Source: Linanthus parryae
Taxonomy: Eukaryota > Streptophyta > Magnoliopsida > Ericales > Polemoniaceae
Assembly (NCBI GenBank): GCA_023055425.1
Contig: JALGPY010000006.1
Location: 71,394,127 to 71,458,126 of the forward strand
Direction: 5' to 3'
DNA length: 64,000 nt
The translations under genes were made by a program, and so were the position numbers. Every line of letters begins with the position of its first letter. Position 1 is the first letter of the stretch. The notes under the pieces are model-generated. The model saw only the letters and a program-made list of their open reading frames with translations. It made no database searches and was not told the origin of the DNA. This document shows, in pieces, positions 1 to 11,488 of this stretch.

Positions 1-394
1 ATGTAATTTTCAAAACCAGGAGGTTGTGCTACATAAACTTCTTCTTGTAAGTAGCCATTTAAGAAAGCACACTTCATATCCATTTGAAACAGTTTCATGT
101 TCTTGTGAGATGCAAATGCAAAAAAAATTCTAATTGCTTCTAACATGGAAACTGGGCAAAAGTTTCCTCATAATCAATACCTTCTTCTTGGTCGTAACCT
201 TGAGCAACTAACCTTGTTTTGTTTCTGATCACTTTGCCACTTTCATCCAACTTATTTCTGAACACCCATCTGGTACCAATGACAGACTGGTTAGTAGGTG
301 GACGAACTAGGTTCCAAACCTTATTCCTTTCAAACTCATTGAGTTCACTTTGCAGAGCAATGATCCAGTCTGCTTCTTGTAATGCTTCCTTCAC
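1..394 (-). pseudogene. Copia-S reverse transcriptase N-terminal part, broken
   Basis: The 84 codons from 394 to 140 match the start of the Copia RT domain (motifs EALQEADWI, VWNLV, GTRWVFRNKLDE, RLVAQGY). A stop follows the word FAQFPC, and the reading continues in another frame toward position 1, where the motif for a viral-type [15 protein letters not shown] segment is visible. RT would copy element RNA into DNA inside the virus-like particle. Here it is frameshifted and incomplete at the window edge. The matching intact stretch in the sister element is around 31264-31700. Confidence 0.8.
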
Positions 395-444
395 AGTTTT
401 AGGTTATACAAGAGAGATAAAAGCATTAAAAGCACACAAGTTCT

Positions 445-1452
445 TCAACTGTGATCTAGTTTGTGTACCAGTGGTTGGATCTGAAATGATGTTAGGATGA
501 GATGAGAGATATTTAAATCTTTTTCTTGGAGAGCAGGGTTCAGGTTCTCCATAGATCTTCTCTGGTCTTGAAGTAGTGACTTTGTCACTTGTATCCTTCT
601 GATCATCTTTTTCAAGGTTTGGGGCTTGTTTTCAAGGCCTTGAGCACCACTTTCAAGGTCTTGAGAGTATCTTATGTTTTCTTCTGAGCCTTTCTTGAAT
701 CCCAGTGGATTCTCAGTTTCTTCCTCTGATTCATGCTTATTCAAATTCAAGTCTGCAAAACTTTCACTCAAAAAACCACCATAGCTTTCATCAAAAATAA
801 CGTGAATGCTCTCTTCAATCAGTTCGGTTCGTTTATTGTAAACTCTATAAGCTTTGCTATTCAGATAGTAACCAAGAAATATACCTTCATCACTTCTTGC
901 ATCAAACTTACCAAGATTTTCTTTTCCATTATTGTGGATAAAACATGTACAACCAAAGGGTCTGAAGTATGAAATGTTTGGCTTCCTCCCTTTGAAAATT
1001 TCATAGGGGGTCTTCTTCAGAATAGGTCTGATTAAGCACCTGTTCAGTATATAGTTTGCTGTATTCACAACTTCTGACCAATAATGTTTTGGCAGCTTGT
1101 TCTCAAGAAGCATTGTCCTTGACATATCTTCAAGAGTCATGTTCTTTCGTTCAACAACACCATTCTGTTGAGGATTTATAGGAGCAGAAAAGTTTTGAGT
1201 AATACCATGCTTATCACATAACAAATCAAATTCTAATTGATCAAATTCTCTACCATGATCACTTCTAATTGAAGCTACATGTAGGTTTTTCATATTTTGA
1301 AGTTCTCTGCAAAGCTTTGAAAATTCAGAGAGGGCTTTAGATTTTTCTTTGAGTAACATAACCCAAGTATATCTAGAAAAATGATCTACAACAACCAGCA
1401 TATATCTTTTACCTTTCGGAGTAGGAGTTCTCATAGATATGAAGCAGTTCAA
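445..1452 (-). pseudogene. Copia-S integrase core and linker
   Basis: 335 codons without a stop. The N-terminal part carries the DDE integrase core: YMLVVVDHFSRYTWVM, then SIRSDHGREF (second catalytic Asp present) and NPQQNGVVERKN (catalytic Glu present). It then runs through the Copia-type KTPYEIFKGRKPN and CFIHNNGKENLGKFDARSDE segments into a long polar linker toward RT. The linker is rich in Gln/Glu/Lys and its DNA contains copies of the CAAGG(C/T)(C/T)TTGA motif (about 611-664). Integrase joins the cDNA to host DNA. The first catalytic Asp region and the zinc-binding N-terminus are in the adjacent broken frame (1409-1666). Confidence 0.85.
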
Positions 1453-2052
1453 TAGGCCTAGTTGTACTTATAAACTTCTTTGGCTTGAAGGAGCTTCTGG
1501 TCTGCTTGCCCTGAGCACAAGCTTTGCATAATTCATCTTCTTTGAACTTGATGGATGGTAAGCCTCTTAAAATTCTTTGGAAATCAACTTGTTCAAAGTA
1601 TGCAAACTGATATGACCAAGCTTTCTGTGCCAAAGCTTTGGATCCTCTTTCAAGGTCTTGAGACACTTCAAACTCTTACCTGCAACTTTGTTAGTCTGAA
1701 AAGTGTAAATATTGTTTGATCTAGAGGCTGTGAGAATGCAATCTCCTGATTTCTCATTTTGCACCACACATTTCTCTTTATCAAAGATAACTTTGTTGCC
1801 ATTGTCACAAAGCTGAGATACACTAAGCAAGTTAAATTTCAAACCATCAAGTAGATATACATCAGAAATAGAGTTTTCAAAATTTGTACCAACTTTACCA
1901 ATACCAAGAATATTGCATTTTCCTTTGTCACCAAGTGTAACTGAACCTTCTGATTGCTCCTTCAGTTCCGTAAATAGAGACCTCTTTCCACTCATGTGTC
2001 TTGAGCAACCACTGTCCATAAACCACTTTTGTTCTTTGGTGACACCCTGCAA
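1409..2052 (-). pseudogene. Copia-S protease / GAG-pre-integrase region, frameshifted
   Basis: Two overlapping frames. The frame 2052-1567 starts after QGVTKEQKWFMDSGCSRHMSGK, the retroviral-type aspartic protease with the DSG triad, and ends in LWHRKLGHISLHTLNKLISKEF, the His side of the GAG-pre-integrase zinc finger. The frame 1666-1409 carries DELCKACAQGKQTRSSF, the two Cys of that finger, then RPIELLH. One frameshift near 1570-1660 separates the His and Cys halves. Together they represent the protease and integrase N-terminus of the same polyprotein. Confidence 0.8.
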
Positions 2053-2199
2053 ACACCAATCACTGCCTTACCCAGCTGTTAGACCAAGTGTGGAATTTGG
2101 ATTCATATTCAGGATCAACCATGATAGGTGGTCTAACCGCTTTATAAACTCAAATCTGCTTAACTTGTCCTTTGAGTTGAAAAGGAAAGGTGTTCCTCA

Positions 2200-3919
2200 T
2201 TATGTGAGGGTCTCTTCTTCTGAAAGGACAAGTAATCTTAACATGACCAGTTTTACAGCAATAATGGCACTTTGAGAGGTTTTGTTTCCAGCCTTCACAA
2301 ATCTGGTATTGTTCTTTCTTGGAAAATTTGGATTGAATCCAATACCAGCTTTGTGAACTGACAGTGAACTTCCTCCAAGAATCAAGTTCAACTTGTGTTC
2401 TGATCCAGCAAGCTTAACTTTGATCAATTCAGATTCTTGAAGCTTCTCAGCAAGAGTAGTCTTTTGTTTATCTAATTTATCACCTGATGTCTTAGATTAA
2501 CAAGGTTGTTACTCATCAAAGAGTTCTCAGTGACTACTTCCTTGACTTGTGTTTTCAAGGCTTTGAAACTAGTTTTCAAGGCCTTGAAATCACTGTCAGT
2601 TTTCTTCTGAGAGATGTCAAGATTCCGATTTAGACAAACAAGTTGTAAGTTCTCTTTTGCTTGCTCATGAACTTTTCTTTCAAAAGTTTGATCTCTTTCA
2701 TATAATCTTCTTCATTTAAAAGCATTGTTCTGAGATAATCTGAAAGAGCATCTTTTGATTTTGAAATCAGACTGTTTACCATTACCTCAATGTTCTTTTC
2801 AGAACTTTCATCATGCTTGGCCATGAAGCATAGGTTGGCATGTTCTTCTTCAGATTCTGAGTCACTTGAGCTATCTGAATCACTCCATGAAGCTATCGTA
2901 GCTTTCTTTCTTCTGTCATGATCTTTCTTTTGAAAGCTCTTGCTTTTCTTGTGTGGACAATCTCTTATCAAATGTCCTGCATCACCACATTCAAAGCAGT
3001 TCATAACCTTTGATTTATTATGTGAAGAAGACTTACCTTTGTAGTCCTTGCTACTGGATGGTCTATGTCTTTCTCTGCTGAAGTCTTTGTTTCCAAAGTT
3101 TTTCTTCATTTTGAGAATCCTTGTCAGAGCTTTGGAAATCAAGGCATATGGATCTTCATCATCATCACCACCATCTTCAGTTTCAAGGTTTTGAGTTCTC
3201 TCATTTTCTTTGGCTTTGAGAGCTAAGTTCTTGACACTTTCTGGGAGTTCTCCATCAGCTTCATTCATAGATATTTCATGTGTCAGGAGCTTCCCTTGTA
3301 GGTCATCAAGTTGTAGAGTTGAGAGATTCTGTGCTTCTTCAATAGTTGTGGTCTTTGGTTCCCACTTTGCCTTTGGAAGACTTCTTAGAATCTTCCTCAC
3401 CTTTTCTTCATTGGAAAAATGTTTTCCCAGTGAATCAAGGTTGTTAACAATGTCTGTGAACCTCTTGAACATAGCTTTGATATACTCATCTGCATTCATC
3501 TTAAACATCTCATATTGCCTGAGATAGATGTTGATCTTGGTTTGCTTCACTTGACTGGTTCCTTCAAAAGTAACCACAAGTTTATCCCTGATTTCTTTGG
3601 CAGTAGTGCAGCCTGAAATCCTGTTGAATTCATCTGTACTCAAAGCACAATATAAGATGTTAATAGCTTTGTAATTCTTAGAGTATTACTCTAATTCAGA
3701 AGAAGAGAGTAAGTCTTCAGATTTGGGAGTTCTAATCCCATATTTCTCTGTGAAGAAAGTGTGAGGTCCATTTTGTATAATGGTGCAATGCTCTATGTCT
3801 TGATCAATGATGAACATTTTCATCAAAGCTTTCCAGTGAGCAAAATTTTCTCCACAAAATAGAGGAGGTCTGTTTGCAGCTCTTCCTTGTGAGAAACAAC
3901 CATCACCTGCAGTACTCAT
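2200..3919 (-). pseudogene. Copia-S gag (capsid/nucleocapsid) with stop and frameshift
   Basis: The start codon chosen is at 3919 (MSTAGDGCFSQG). The upstream ATG at 3967 only translates the PBS. The reading is open to a TAA at 3686-3688, then continues in the same frame to about 2630: LLYC/ALS, EGTSQVKQTKIN, LRQYEMFKM, VRKILRSLPKAKWEPK (UBN2/retrotrans-gag type), then the CCHC knuckle CFECGDAGHLIRDC, then ATIASWSDSDSSSDSESEEE. A frameshift leads to 2427-2200. Gag forms the particle and the knuckle binds RNA. The DNA around 2551-2595 and 3179-3195 carries the family's palindrome-like motif. Confidence 0.85.
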
Positions 3920-3954
3920 GATCACCAGATGGTTAAATCTATACAGTGATACAA

Positions 3955-3966
3955 GCTCTGATACCA
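3955..3966 (-). promoter_or_regulatory. Primer-binding site, Copia-S at window start
   Basis: The minus strand reads TGGTATCAGAGC, complementary to the 3' end of plant initiator-Met tRNA, two bases inside the LTR end at 3969. This fixes the 5' LTR and element polarity. Confidence 0.9.
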
Positions 3967-3968
3967 AT

Positions 3969-5273
3969 TGAAAGTGTGAGTGTCAGGTGGTAATGTAGCT
4001 AAGATACTCTAGAAGGGGGGGGGGGGGGGTTGAATAGAGTATGCCAAATTTTTACAAAACTTGCTAGAAATATGAGATCTTGTGAAAGCTAGTGAAGTTC
4101 AAGGCCTTGAAAACAAGTTCAAGCCCTTGGAAGAGATGCAGTTTGTGCTATAGCAAATAAGCCTTTTTCAAGGCCTTGAAATCAGCTTCGAACCCTTGAA
4201 AAACTTACAGTTTTGTATGATGCAAAAACTATGAAAGTGAATGAACTATAAATGCAAGAGACAAATGATTTATAAAGTTCAGTCCACTTGGACCTACGTC
4301 TCTACCTCAGGGATCTTCTCCCTGCAGGATTTTTCAACTCAATTCTTATTACTCAAAAGCTAAGCCCTAGATCTCAAGCACAGAGAATTGCCTTACTCTG
4401 TTACAGCTTGTGGTTCTCCCTAACCTGTCTAGTACCTGCTCTAGCTAACTGATTAATAAGAATTCTCTATTGTTCACCTTGAACAATCCTTGAGAATAAA
4501 GATAGAAATAATACAGAAATGATCTACCAATGAAGTACAATACAGAAGAACACTTAGAGTGTAGGAACTAAAATGAAGTATGCAGTGATCTTCTGTGAAT
4601 GGATTGTGAGATGAATGAACTTCATTGATGCTTTGTCAATCAAGAACTTTGTGTCTCTTTTTGCCCGTTGAGTATTGTGTTGTTGCTTCAGTATTGAGCT
4701 CTATTTAAACTTCAAACAGCTCTGCAAATCTTCCCTGATTTTCAGCAACAAACTTCCTATTTTGTAGTTAACAGATTTTGCCTTCTTTGACATCTTCTCC
4801 AACGGTTGGATGATCACAATCTTCAGAGATTTTGTTGTGATCTTTCGTTTAAACATCTTGGGAAGCTGTCATCCAAGTCTGATTGATCACATGATCAAAT
4901 TGTCCAACTGTTTCCAAATCTGCATAAGTTCAGTTTGGGCAACAATCCTGCAGAACTTGGAAATAAAATTTCCTGCACCATAAAAGTCAAACAGATGATA
5001 TTCTATGGTCAAACGTGTTAGAATAATTTGTCTTTCATCATCTAATAACAATAAGACAATCATATCAATGAGGGATAAGAGATCAACTTGGAAGAGCTTA
5101 CAGAAACTCCCCCTTAGAAAGTGCATATAGGTTAGTCAGTTTCAAGGCTTTGAATTCAGTTTCAAGGCCTTGAAAATAGCTAAGCCTATGGTAACTGATT
5201 CAAGGCTTTGAAAGCTGATTCAAGGCCTTGAAATAGTTGGACTATTTCAAGCCTTGCACAACCTGATCTTACA
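3969..5273 (-). repeat. Copia-S 5' LTR (about 1.3 kb)
   Basis: On the minus strand it begins TGTAAGATCAGG (5273) and ends ...CACACTTTCA (3969), with PBS next to it. It can be aligned to the LTRs at 13910-15126 and 34358-35564 (shared stretches for the CCCTGAGGTAGAGACGTA region and the AACCCCCCTTCTAGAGT end). Several copies of CAAGGCCTTGAAA-type motifs sit at 4098-4200 and 5139-5260. A G15 run at 4015-4029 replaces the G6-7 of the sister LTRs. Confidence 0.85.
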
Positions 5274-5524
5274 ACTGCGATGGTGACGGGGCTGGGGGGT
5301 CAGGTGGCTTCGTCTTGGGTGTGGGTTTCCTCAAATCACGAAGAGTGGCAGTGAGGGCTGTTATTGGGGGCGGCTTCGTCAGTGAGTTGGACAGACCTGG
5401 TGGCTTCGTGGACGGTTGAACGGTGGAGTAGGGTTGGGCCGAAGCTCGTAGCGCCGACCTTCCGGCGAAACAAGTGGCAAATCCGCCAGTTGCTTCTCGT
5501 GGGCTTTTGCGGCGGTAACGACGA

Positions 5525-5899
5525 CTATAATGGCCGGTTGAACCTGCTAGGGTATCGGTTCTTGGATATGTTGGCTGGGCAGCGATGCCAAGGCCTTTGT
5601 TGGCTTTTTTGGCGGATCCGCTGGTGGAGGAGGTGGTGTCTGGATTTGCGCCGGTTGTGGCTGGGTTTCTGCTTCTTGGCGATTTTATGGCTGGGCGTTG
5701 GGGCTTGAGGAGTAGTGTCTGGTCGCGTTTCCATCTCAGTCATGCGCGCTTTAAGGCGAGCGATTCGTTGACTCCGATTCGTCTCCAAGTCTGCAATTTT
5801 ACGCTCGAATCTGGGTTCCAAATAGACCTCGAAAGCCGTGATTTTTTCATCCAAGATTTGTCTGAGCAAGTCAACTATAATCTGGGTTGAGTCCGACAT
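5525..5899 (-). pseudogene. Gag N-terminus, Reina-like (inferred)
   Basis: 124 codons starting MSDSTQIIVDLLRQIL. Residues 1-60 are rich in Leu/Ile/Glu/Arg and look like a coiled coil (QRIARLKARMTEMET). Residues 62-90 are Pro/Lys/Gln-rich (TPSHKIAKKQKPSHNRR). No capsid major homology region or zinc knuckle is visible before the frame ends. The sequence to 5274 stays GC-rich and gag-like but frame-broken. It starts just inside the short candidate LTR, which is why I call it gag. An unrelated basic ORF cannot be excluded. Confidence 0.45.
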
Positions 5900-5918
5900 G
5901 ATTTCACCAGTTGGATGG

Positions 5919-6207
5919 TGAAAACAACACTAACACGAAAATAAAAACACATTATCTATCTTTGATTGATTTTAAAAATGAAGAATACAACTGTTTAAAT
6001 AGAAAATGAAGCTAACATACAACTGTTTAAATAGAAAATGAAGCTAACCCTAAACCTAAACAGTTTGACCTAACGGGTCCGGGAAAGAACTATTAAAAAA
6101 TCCGGTCCAATTGTTTAACTAATTAATGAAATAAATAATTAATTAAAAACTAATACCAAATAAATACTATTTAATAACAATATTAATAATACGGTTGACC
6201 CGTATCA
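5919..6207 (-). repeat. Candidate short LTR with 32-bp tandem duplication
   Basis: TG...CA bounded 289-bp segment on the minus strand. It contains a perfect 32-bp direct tandem repeat (5985-6016 and 6017-6048). The partner LTR is absent, so boundaries are provisional. Confidence 0.45.
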
Positions 6208-6504
6208 TACCACCACCTCACCATGCATCAAACATGATCAAACAACCCAGACTCTCTAGGTTCTTCATTATATATTCATGAGTGTTGTTGAGGCTCAATA
6301 AACAAAACTCCCTCAAATATTCTTCTCTTTGAATTTTGCTGCAAATGCAGCCTCATAACATGTTCAAAAACTCATTCTTAGATGAACTTTGATAACTGAT
6401 TTGTAATTTAGAGAAAGTGGTGTAAGATGTCTTCCAACCCTAACTCGGTAATCCCTCAAATTCTCCAATTATGTTACAATTTGCAAGATTTGAACCCTTT
6501 ATAC
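6208..6504. other. Unassigned 0.3-kb stretch
   Basis: AT-rich sequence with no ORF of note and no repeat shared with the rest of the window that I can see. It lies between the Reina-like LTR and the TATAC duplication (6500-6504) of the large Copia-L element, so it is older host or repeat DNA. Confidence 0.5.
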
Positions 6505-7919
6505 TGTAAGGTTTTTAACGGATTACGCAGCGGAAAAAAAATAATAATATCCGCACAAGACCCTCCAAGGATCACGGGATGAGACATCCTAACGATAGTG
6601 ATTCTAGTAACAATTACCTTGTTTGTCTCATGTGATGACTTCAAAAGCAGAATATTGTTTGCGTCTCTACAGGTAGTCCACGTCTAGGATCAAGATCTAT
6701 ATTCCTCCACGTCTTGTTCTGGCAACCGGTGGAAGAAGCAAGTAGAAGAATCACGCAAACAAACGAACCAAGAAGAGGCTCGACCTCTCTTGGTGGCCGA
6801 CTGGTAGGGGGCGGACAAGGGGTCAGGTTCGGCCTCTTGTCTTGCTCTCTCTCCTTGCTTTGTTCTCTCTCACTCAATATATGTTATGAGCATTAGTGAG
6901 AAAATAATCTAGGAGTGTCCTTTAAATAGTCCAACAACTCCTTGTTAACTACATAAAGGCCCCTATCCTAATCATGTCCATACACGGATTAGTCCAACTT
7001 GCAAAAGTCCTACTAAGTTTGCAAGTAGTTGCTAATTGATCATTCTATTTAATTAATCATATTAATTAATTCACAAGTCTAGTTTAATCCATATGACGTG
7101 TGACCCCATAGGTTTCTACTTAGTTGGTAGTAATGATTACTAACATGGAGCGGTGTCTAGCAACACATCCATGCCACCCAACTAATATAAATAGTCATTA
7201 CTTTGACAAACCTTGTGCAAGTACTGTCTCATCCCTTTGTCTCTATATCCAGATTGGACACGAGACATACAAGTCACACTCGTATATCCAATCCATAGTT
7301 TCTCGATCCTAGGAATAGTCTTATCCATGCAGATAAAATTAATATCCTATATTGATTTATCTGAGTCTGGCCAGACATTCTATAAGCACTACCCCTCGAG
7401 TGGCCATGGATATTTTCTCCCGTTATGTGGGAGGAACAAATTATATCTACATCACTACCATCTCTAAGCTTGCCTCCTATTGTGTCCGATAAGCACCTTT
7501 ATTGCTACCCAGTCACGGTGTAGCGTTTGGCGATATCAAAACACGATATTCCACAACTAGAGGGTCCAATGACTTCAAGTCTAAGGATGACAATACCGTT
7601 GTCACTACGAGAAGCACTTGTGACTTTACATAACATGTATGTAGCCTTCTCGTTGTAGGTCAATCCAGTATGCTATTACCCTTAATGCATACCCATGTGT
7701 TGGATCGTGATATCTCCATATCAATCCAACCCCATACTAGTATATAGTTGATCGTCCTATTATTCAGTATAATTGACTAGGGATATTTAAGATAAACAAC
7801 ACATTTGCACTCTAAGGACTTCATTATATTAAATATCTCCACAAAATATACAATGAATATTCTAGCCAAAAGTAATGTTCATACTAAATAAGATTGCCTC
7901 TAGGTCATCTATTTCAACA
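6505..7919 (-). repeat. Copia-L 3' LTR (1415 bp)
   Basis: The minus strand begins TGTTGAAATAG (7919) and ends AAAAACCTTACA (6505). It is similar throughout to the plus-strand LTR at 50416-51835 (1420 bp) and to the partial LTR at 36825-37696. The ORFs seen in it have no support as genes. Confidence 0.9.
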
Positions 7920-7935
7920 GTCTCCCACTTGCACT
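7920..7935 (-). promoter_or_regulatory. Polypurine tract of Copia-L
   Basis: The minus strand reads AGTGCAAGTGGGAGAC directly before the LTR TGTTG. This is the expected plus-strand primer position. Confidence 0.8.
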
Positions 7936-8041
7936 AGAGCCAATCTGGTGCATCTCGTATGCCAATAGATCTAGTGTTCCCTTCCTGCTTGCGATGAACA
8001 AGCGGCTTCGTGAGAGGATCTGAAAGATTATCATCTATAGG
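7934..8041 (-). pseudogene. Copia-L RNase H C-terminal end
   Basis: The minus strand encodes PIDDNLSDPLTKPLVHRKQE, the C-terminal end typical of Copia RNase H, then runs into the PPT. It is separated from the rest of RNase H (11489-11856) by the solo LTR at 8042-11488. Upstream residues in this reading frame come from the solo LTR and are not part of the gene. Confidence 0.85.
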
Positions 8042-8381
8042 TGTAACACCCTTAATTCCCGAGAAAATTCTTAGTGCAATATCAAGACTTTGGGGGCGAA
8101 TTTGTAAATAGTTTGTCACGACTTTAAAGTTGGAATTTTGGAGTGTTAGCAATATTTTGAAGTTGTTAGAATGATTTGAGGAACTAGAAATAATTGGGGT
8201 GGTTGTGCAATTCTCTTAAATTAAGTAGAAGCTCTAATTCTAGTTTATACACCAAAGTTTGGAAAACTACACTTTCACCCTCCCCTATGTGTTACCCATG
8301 CAAGATTGTGTTATGACAAGTGTTAAATCCCACTACAAGTTGTTGTTGCTGCATCTAGCTCAGCCATGCAAGGAGAAATCA

Positions 8382-8412
<31 letters not shown>

Positions 8413-8417
8413 GAGAA
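8382..8417 (+). repeat. GA microsatellite in solo LTR
   Basis: An interrupted run of GA dinucleotides. It lies in the presumed transcribed leader of the LTR, where related LTRs are also CT- or GA-rich. Confidence 0.9.
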
Positions 8418-10236
8418 AGGCTATGTTCTTCATCTTCTTCAAGAACAACCAACACCATCTTCAAAGAACTCCCACACAACTCCCGCATTCTCAGAGCTGC
8501 TATAGCCAAAGATTTCCCTTTCTACAAGGAGAAAAATGCCCCAAAAAAATCCAGAATCGGGTGAGTATCTTGAGAGAATTTTGATTTTGAACTCAAGAAC
8601 CCTAGTTGTGTTTTTCTTCGATTTGTCCCTCCTTGTTGCAACCCAATACAATTGACCCACATATCTTGTTCTTGATGTTGAGGCGAACCTGGGAAGCACA
8701 AGTATGCCCTGCAACTCGCCGGATTTTGCTCCTGCCACTGCGCCGCCGCTGCCAAACCTCCATGGCCGACGGGAATGAGGTATCTCCATCATTTCTTCTC
8801 CATTTTTTCTTGCACCAAAATCATCCCTAGAACATCTATAATGCATTAGATGCATCAAATCCTGCCCAGAATCTGATTGGAATCGAGTTTGATTTCTTGT
8901 CTCACACTCTTTGTTCGTTTTTCCGGAACAGAAACTGCCTCTGTTCAAATGATGGTATCTCCCTCGTTTTTTATCCGTTTTGGGTGATTTTGGATTTTCT
9001 GAAATCCTCAGATGATTGGCTACAACTTTCATATTTTAAACTTTTTCAAATTCGGTCTCTAAATCACCTAAAAATCCAGTTGAAGTCGCTGCAATCGTGT
9101 TCTTGAATCTGTCCAAGCAATGTTTTTCTAAGTGTTGAATGTTTGGATTGAAGTAGTCATTTTCAAACGGTCACAACTCCCTCAATTCTTAATGAAATGT
9201 TTTGTGTCTTTCCCCAATGTGAAGTTGGTTTATAATACTTCATTTCATCCTCTCTGGGGCATCTTTAATTCTGTAACGGATTGCTCACAAATCGAGCCTA
9301 AACTTGCTACTTTGAACCTATAAGAAACAAAAGTTTTTTTAAGTGTTGAATCATTATTTGACTCAACTTTGAACAAGCATAGCTTCTTGTGTATTTGGAA
9401 TTTTTGGGAGTTCAAATATGTTCCAGAATCCTTGAACTACCATCTTCAAGACCCAACTTTCAGTTTTCCTAAAATCTCCCTTATTTAATCACAAATCAGC
9501 TTTAAAGTTGACTAGTTGAGTTGATTTTCCTGTATATTTGACATTTGAATTCGACATTCTAAATGACATTTATAGCCTTAGTGTTCTTCATGAAACTTGT
9601 TCGCATTCATATTCCGAGTCTAAATATCGAGTTTGATCAAGTTTGACTTTTCAAAAACCCCAGTTTGACGGATCTAGCTAGGAGGGGTAAAATAGTAATT
9701 TTACTTAAGCTTTGAATTGAGATTCCTCTAGGAACTTGGAGTTTTTCAGTATGTATTGTATGCGTATTTGGAGTACTTGTATGTAATTCTGGGCTAGGGT
9801 TGACCAAGTCAATTGTTTGTGTCTTTTTGCAGTTTTACTAAACTTTAGGGGCCTAAGTGTAAATTACTGAAAGTTGTAGATTTCGATGCTAAGTTCAAAT
9901 GGGAGAGCTAGGAGTAATTCTTGTATGTTGTTGGGCCAATAAGTATAATTTGGGGTCCGGGCACAGTCAGGGACTGTACTAGACAGTTTTGGAGTATCGG
10001 GGGCGTTTTGGTCATTTATCTTGCACGACCCGCATTCCATTACATTCTTTCATACAACCTCATATAGAGGGTAAATGCTAATAGAAGTATACTTGACTTG
10101 TTTATATCCAGCCGTTGTGCTCGTACCAAGTAGACGTATGTATTCGTGATGCTGCATTGACTGTGAGACCCGGATCCAATATGAGACGAGCGTTGTAGGA
10201 GTGCTAGATTTGCTTTGCGCCTTTCATGGATCAGAG

Positions 10237-11281
10237 GTAAGTACATATGTGCGAATCTTACCTATCAAATTGTAGGTGTTTGTGTGATGACTCGAATGAA
10301 TATTTTGATAATTGAAAAAGTACGCAAAGTATGGTTTATACTCGAAATTGTTTGGATATAACTTGAAATCCTATTTATCATTCTTGGAACTTTATTTGTG
10401 ATATGTTGATAATCTGATTTTGTCTATGGTAAAGAGAAGAAATAAAATATCTCTAATAGACGTAGGACGATATACAAAGTTCTGTTTATTTATGGCTCTG
10501 GCCGGAGGCGCCAAGCGATCCTCCTGTTACTTATGGCTACGTGCCATCGAAGCAATGCTTCTTATTATGGGGTAGAACTTGAATGTTCACAAATCCGCCC
10601 CCGATGAGTCAAAATGTACCAAGGTATTGAGGGCAAGGGGTTTGTAGAGCTATAGAGTGCTACTTATACTTGTAAGGATCACTACGGTATAGGGGTGTCG
10701 ACACTTAAGGCCTTTTAGCTAATGTTGTGAGCGGGGTTGACGAATGGGCTCCCTTAACGCTCGGGTGTAATAGGGTTTGATAGACTCTAGAAGGAATCCT
10801 TTATGATTACTTTGTGATCCCTCTGTTTACATCGATCCTGCTGTTGGCTCTGGACATGCCTCAGCTAAACTTAACTGTTAATTGAAGTTGAAAAAAAAAG
10901 TTGCTTACTCTAACAATCATGTTAGTGGCTATGGATATGCCCCAACCAGATACTATAAAATTGAAAGAAATTTGGTACTCGTGAATTAAACGTTCTTCAG
11001 TGAAACATAATTTGCTCTCGTGAGCTTGCAATAGTTTAAGAGTATCTTGACTACTCGCGATGTATGAATGTTGTAAAGCTGAGAAATTTTCCTAAACGTT
11101 TACTCATAATTGTTCCACAATTTCCCAACTCTTTTGCTTATTGATTTTCAAATCTCTTTATTTATTTCAACTTATGCTTGTGTGCCACTCATTTCTTTAC
11201 GTGTCGCTGTGTGTATTTACTCAGTTTTTACTGATCAGTTTCTTCAAAATTGCATCGTCTTTTGCCATTTTAAAACCGCAG
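10237..11281 (+). other. Putative LTR intron (solo LTR at 8 kb)
   Basis: Donor-like CAGAG|GTAAGT at 10237 and acceptor-like AACCGCAG|GT ending 11281. A second donor-like GG|GTGAGT lies upstream at 8561. Equivalent sites occur at matching places in three other LTRs (39-40 kb, 43 kb, 26-27 kb). Splicing is inferred from pattern only. Confidence 0.4.
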
Positions 11282-11488
11282 GTCATCAATCAAGGTGGGG
11301 GATGGGAATGCGTATCGAGACGAAGTCGTCACTCAGTAGATCAAAACATTTTTTTCTCTATCCAAATTGTAATCTTTTTTGAAATATTTGTTGTATACAT
11401 TAAATGAGATGTAATCTTAATAGTTCATTTTCCACTTTTGGTTATCGATTGTCTCTTTAACCCTGAACCGAGATCCCGGGTTGTTACA

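Larger units (their letters stand above)
1..5273 (-). mobile_element. Copia-S (SIRE-like Ty1/Copia) element, 5' part, cut by window start
   Basis: The minus strand reads 5' LTR (5273 to 3969), PBS, gag, protease, integrase and the start of reverse transcriptase, which is Ty1/Copia order (integrase before RT). The RNase H, 3' end and 3' LTR lie beyond position 1. It belongs to the same family as the element at 13910-35564: gag, integrase and LTR can be aligned by eye along their length. The gag type (acidic Ser/Asp-rich stretch after the zinc knuckle) resembles the SIRE/Maximus lineage as known from plants; that lineage name is an inference. It abuts the Reina-like remnant at 5274. The other TSD is outside the window, so the insertion cannot be confirmed by TSD. 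Confidence 0.9.
5274..6207 (-). mobile_element. Reina-like chromovirus remnant: short LTR plus gag start
   Basis: The minus strand from 6207 starts TGATACGGGTCAACCG and a CA end occurs at 5919 (GTTGTTTTCA), giving a 289-bp candidate LTR, the short size typical of Reina-type elements. A gag-like ORF starts 20 nt further at 5899. The remnant is cut at 5273 by the Copia-S element. Assignment to Reina rests on LTR start, size and position of gag, not on pol, which is absent. Confidence 0.5.
8042..11488 (+). repeat. Solo LTR of a Tekay-like Gypsy element (3.4 kb)
   Basis: It starts TGTAACACCC and ends GGGTTGTTACA, with near-perfect 5-bp duplications (ATAGG 8037-8041, GTAGG 11489-11493) in the Copia-L RNase H gene. 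No pol interior is present, so it is a solo LTR. It is a diverged relative, in opposite orientation, of the Gypsy-A LTRs: around 10500-10780 it matches, inverted, 16700-17000 (GGTGTCGACACTTAAGG motif, GGGGTTGACG...GGGCTCCC). It carries a GA microsatellite (8382-8417) and splice-like sites (see separate entry). ORFs inside (e.g. 8259-8564) are not supported as genes. Confidence 0.85.

Noticed and set aside
4017..5270. CRISPR-like array from repeated CAAGGCCTTGAAA words
   Set aside because: Irregular spacing, dispersal through coding DNA and a plant context.
6641..7467. Short ORFs in the Copia-L 3' LTR (also 36901-37223 and 50867-51122)
   Set aside because: Homologous LTR positions in different frames, no consistent product.
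8439..9032. 197-residue minus-strand ORF
   Set aside because: Antisense to the leader part of the solo LTR; low-complexity and no motif.
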